NCBI GenBank assembly: GCA_963728895.1
Contig: CAVSLM010000008.1
Coordinates: 124,001-188,000, forward strand
Length of the DNA stretch: 64,000 bases
Direction of reading: 5' to 3'
Source of the DNA: CAVSLM01 sp963728895
GTDB lineage: Bacteria; Pseudomonadota; Gammaproteobacteria; JBBQDK01
A model generated the notes under the pieces. It searched no databases. It was not told the DNA's origin and saw only the letters and a list, made by a program, of their open reading frames with translations. The position numbers and the translations under genes are program-made. Below, piece after piece: positions 62,399-64,000 of the stretch. Positions within the stretch are counted from its first letter, which is position 1; each line of letters opens with the position of its first letter.

Positions 62399-63719
62399 CG
62401 GGGCCGGCCGCGGGAAGCTCGATGCGCGCTGCGCAATGCAGCGGTCGGCGCAGGCTTTCGAGCGAGATGCCTTCGCGCAGCGCGAGCAGCACGCCGGCCG
62501 CTTCCAGGTAGGTCTCGACCTCGATCACGTTGGCCATGCGCATGCGCGCGTTGTCGACATCGAGTACGGTGCGATTCTCGCGCACGGCGATCAGCGCAAT
62601 GTCGCTGAGCTCGGCGGCGAGCGCGGGTATCCCACCGAGACAATCGGCCGGCATCACCACGGCAGCGACGTCGTTCAGGCTGATGAGCCCCGCCGGCACG
62701 GTGTCGAGGCCTGCGAGCGGTACCAGCCGCGGTGCGCGCGCCAGCCCCTTCAGCACGCAGTAGTAATGCGGCGTGGAAATGAATTCGGCCGAGGCGCGTG
62801 GATTGCTGGTGGCCTTCTTCTTGATGTCCTGGTAATAGGGCAGCGGTGCATGCGCGGTCGGCACGCGCAGCAGCTTGGAGATCAGGTGAGTGATGATGGC
62901 CTCGATGCCCCCCGAGGGATTGGGCCGGCTTCCCTGCAGATGCAGCGCGAACATTTCGCTGCTCACGCCATGGATCACCGACACGCCGCCGACCGCCTGC
63001 ACGCCCTGACTCATCAGGTGCTCGACGCAATCCAAAATCACCTCGGGGTGGTGCACCGTGCCCACTGCGCAGCCGCTCTCCGACCAGCCGATGCGCACGT
63101 CCGGCGTGTAGGGCAGCACCGTATAGCGCCCGCAGTCGATGCCCTTCACGGCACACGCCGCGTTGAGGGTGTTCACCACGTCGTCGAGATAGTCCACCCC
63201 GGTGGGATCGATGAAGGTCGCGATGCGGTTGCTGCGTACCGGCTGCAACGCGAGGTGACCGAGTAGAAAGTCGTCGAGGCTCTTGCCTTCCACGTACAGC
63301 ACGTTGGACGCCATCTCGTTCAGCTCGGAGGCGTTGACGGCATTGGGATGGGTGATCAGAATCTCGGCCGCCGCGGCCAGCAGGTTGGTGGCAGGTCCCG
63401 CATCGCCGGCGTAGCCGCCGATCTCGCAACCGACGCCGGTCGGCACGACCTGGACCACGACGAAACGGCCGGTCGTGTGATGTCGGGTGCGGGGTTCTTC
63501 CAGTTCGATGTCGCGCAATGCAGCGGCGTAGGGATCGTCGGGTGCGTAGTGAACGACGGTTGCCTCCAATGTGGCTTCGGCCCCGTCCACGTCGCTCAGT
63601 GTAAAGCGAAGCGGATAGCAGTTGCCTGCCAGCCGTTCGCGCAGCGCCGCGGCGATGTTTCGAATCCACGGCATGCCGCGGTCGACCTGAAAACGGAAGG
63701 CGAGATTATCGATCTTCAT
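62376..63719 (-). CDS. DUF3326 family protein
   Basis: A 447-residue soluble protein starting MKIDNLAFRFQVDRGMPWIR. The C-terminal two thirds are DUF3326-like: VPTGVGCEIGGYAGDAGPAT, THPNAVNASELNEMASNVLY, GVSVIHGVSSEMFALHL and ISLNDVAAVVMPADCLGGIP. The Gly-rich GVGCEIGGYAGDA region suggests ligand or nucleotide binding. Its biochemical function is unknown. It overlaps the downstream adenylation-thiolation gene by 23 bp, strong evidence for coexpression. The open frame beyond 63719 runs through repeats and is not coding. Confidence 0.88.
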   Translation of the reverse strand: MKIDNLAFRFQVDRGMPWIRNIAAALRERLAGNCYPLRFTLSDVDGAEATLEATVVHYAPDDPYAAALRDIELEEPRTRHHTTGRFVVVQVVPTGVGCEIGGYAGDAGPATNLLAAAAEILITHPNAVNASELNEMASNVLYVEGKSLDDFLLGHLALQPVRSNRIATFIDPTGVDYLDDVVNTLNAACAVKGIDCGRYTVLPYTPDVRIGWSESGCAVGTVHHPEVILDCVEHLMSQGVQAVGGVSVIHGVSSEMFALHLQGSRPNPSGGIEAIITHLISKLLRVPTAHAPLPYYQDIKKKATSNPRASAEFISTPHYYCVLKGLARAPRLVPLAGLDTVPAGLISLNDVAAVVMPADCLGGIPALAAELSDIALIAVRENRTVLDVDNARMRMANVIEVETYLEAAGVLLALREGISLESLRRPLHCAARIELPAAGPDAAQRSA

Positions 63720-63747
63720 GTATGCACGTCCTCCCACCATCGAACAT

Positions 63748-63954
63748 CCGCGTGCGCCCCGCTTCGCTCCCGCCGCCGGTCCCCCACGCCGAGGGAGCGT
63801 CGTGCTCGACGGCCGGCGAACTACCACCCCGAAGGAGCGCCGTTCCCGGCGGCCGGCCAACCACCCGCGTGCGCCCCGCTTCGCTCCCGCCGGCCGGCCA
63901 ACCACCCGTGGGAGCGCCGTTCCCGACGGCGCGATTGCGGCCCGCAGGGCCGCT
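63748..63954. repeat. Mosaic of short repeats including an inverted family C copy
   Basis: CCGCGTGCGCCCCGCTTCGC TCCCGCCG occurs at 63748-63775 and exactly again at 63865-63892. Blocks of the type GGAGCGCCGTTCCCGGCGGC occur near 63793, 63834 and 63910. The last (63908-63954) continues into GCGCGATTGCGGCCCGCAGG GCCGC, the reverse complement of family C. No gene is seen between 63720 and the window end. Confidence 0.75.
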
Positions 63955-64000
63955 TTCCCCGGCATGCCTGGACTGGGTTCGAAGACGGCGGTGTTGGTCA

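Noticed and set aside
1..64000. tRNA or rRNA genes
   Set aside because: No cloverleaf with TTCRANTC-type T loop or rRNA-like conserved stretch was noticed; a covariance-model scan would be decisive.

Overview
The window is high-GC, gene-dense chromosomal DNA of an autotrophic gammaproteobacterium. Three things point there. The block gshB / tonB / yqgE / ruvX / pyrR / pyrB / pyrC' next to pilG-pilH-pilI-pilJ-chpA has the gene order I know from Pseudomonas aeruginosa (around PA0401-PA0415). rsmE-bioA and metF-ahcY-metK follow in a similar backbone order. A red-type (form IC) RuBisCO operon with CbbX and CbbR, beside a transketolase-GAPDH-PGK-pyruvate kinase-aldolase run, indicates CO2 fixation by the Calvin cycle. 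Genus cannot be fixed by eye; Chromatiales-like chemolithoautotrophs are a reasonable guess. Layout: 1-6.9 kb, minus strand, a tightly overlapping operon from gshB down to pyrimidine synthesis, with an ApbE / NusG-domain-II / Gx-transporter flavinylation module inserted. 7.4-17.9 kb, plus strand, the Pil-Chp chemosensory system for type IV pili; it lacks a pilK methyltransferase and has chpB and chpC fused. 18.1-23.8 kb, minus strand: rsmE, bioA (frameshifted) and the S-adenosylmethionine cycle genes metF-ahcY-metK. 24-32.4 kb, plus strand: a redoxin, then tkt-gap-pgk-pyk-fba ending in a strong terminator. 33-39 kb: a cold-shock gene, purC, a Ca/Na antiporter, a small unknown gene, cbbX, cbbS, cbbL and divergent cbbR. 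40.1-40.6 kb: a 217-bp tandem repeat, then greB. 41.5-64 kb is accessory in character: mug, a PfkB kinase, a YpfJ protease, a hemerythrin, a DCC-lipase-maturation-factor fusion, DUF3465, a serine hydrolase, a TetR-SDR pair with a good promoter, a sulfotransferase, a cytochrome c'-like / 53-aa / flavoprotein operon, a RIO kinase, cyanase, a stand-alone NRPS A-T didomain and a DUF3326 protein. This half is also full of decay: remnants of hemG, katE, cls and two transposases, and at least four dispersed repeat families. Four otherwise complete genes (Gx transporter, bioA, DCC-LMF, sulfotransferase) carry one simple frameshift each, which may be real decay or assembly errors. One repeat family repeatedly begins at or just after the stop codon of a gene, in the sense orientation. 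No tRNA, rRNA or CRISPR array was recognised.
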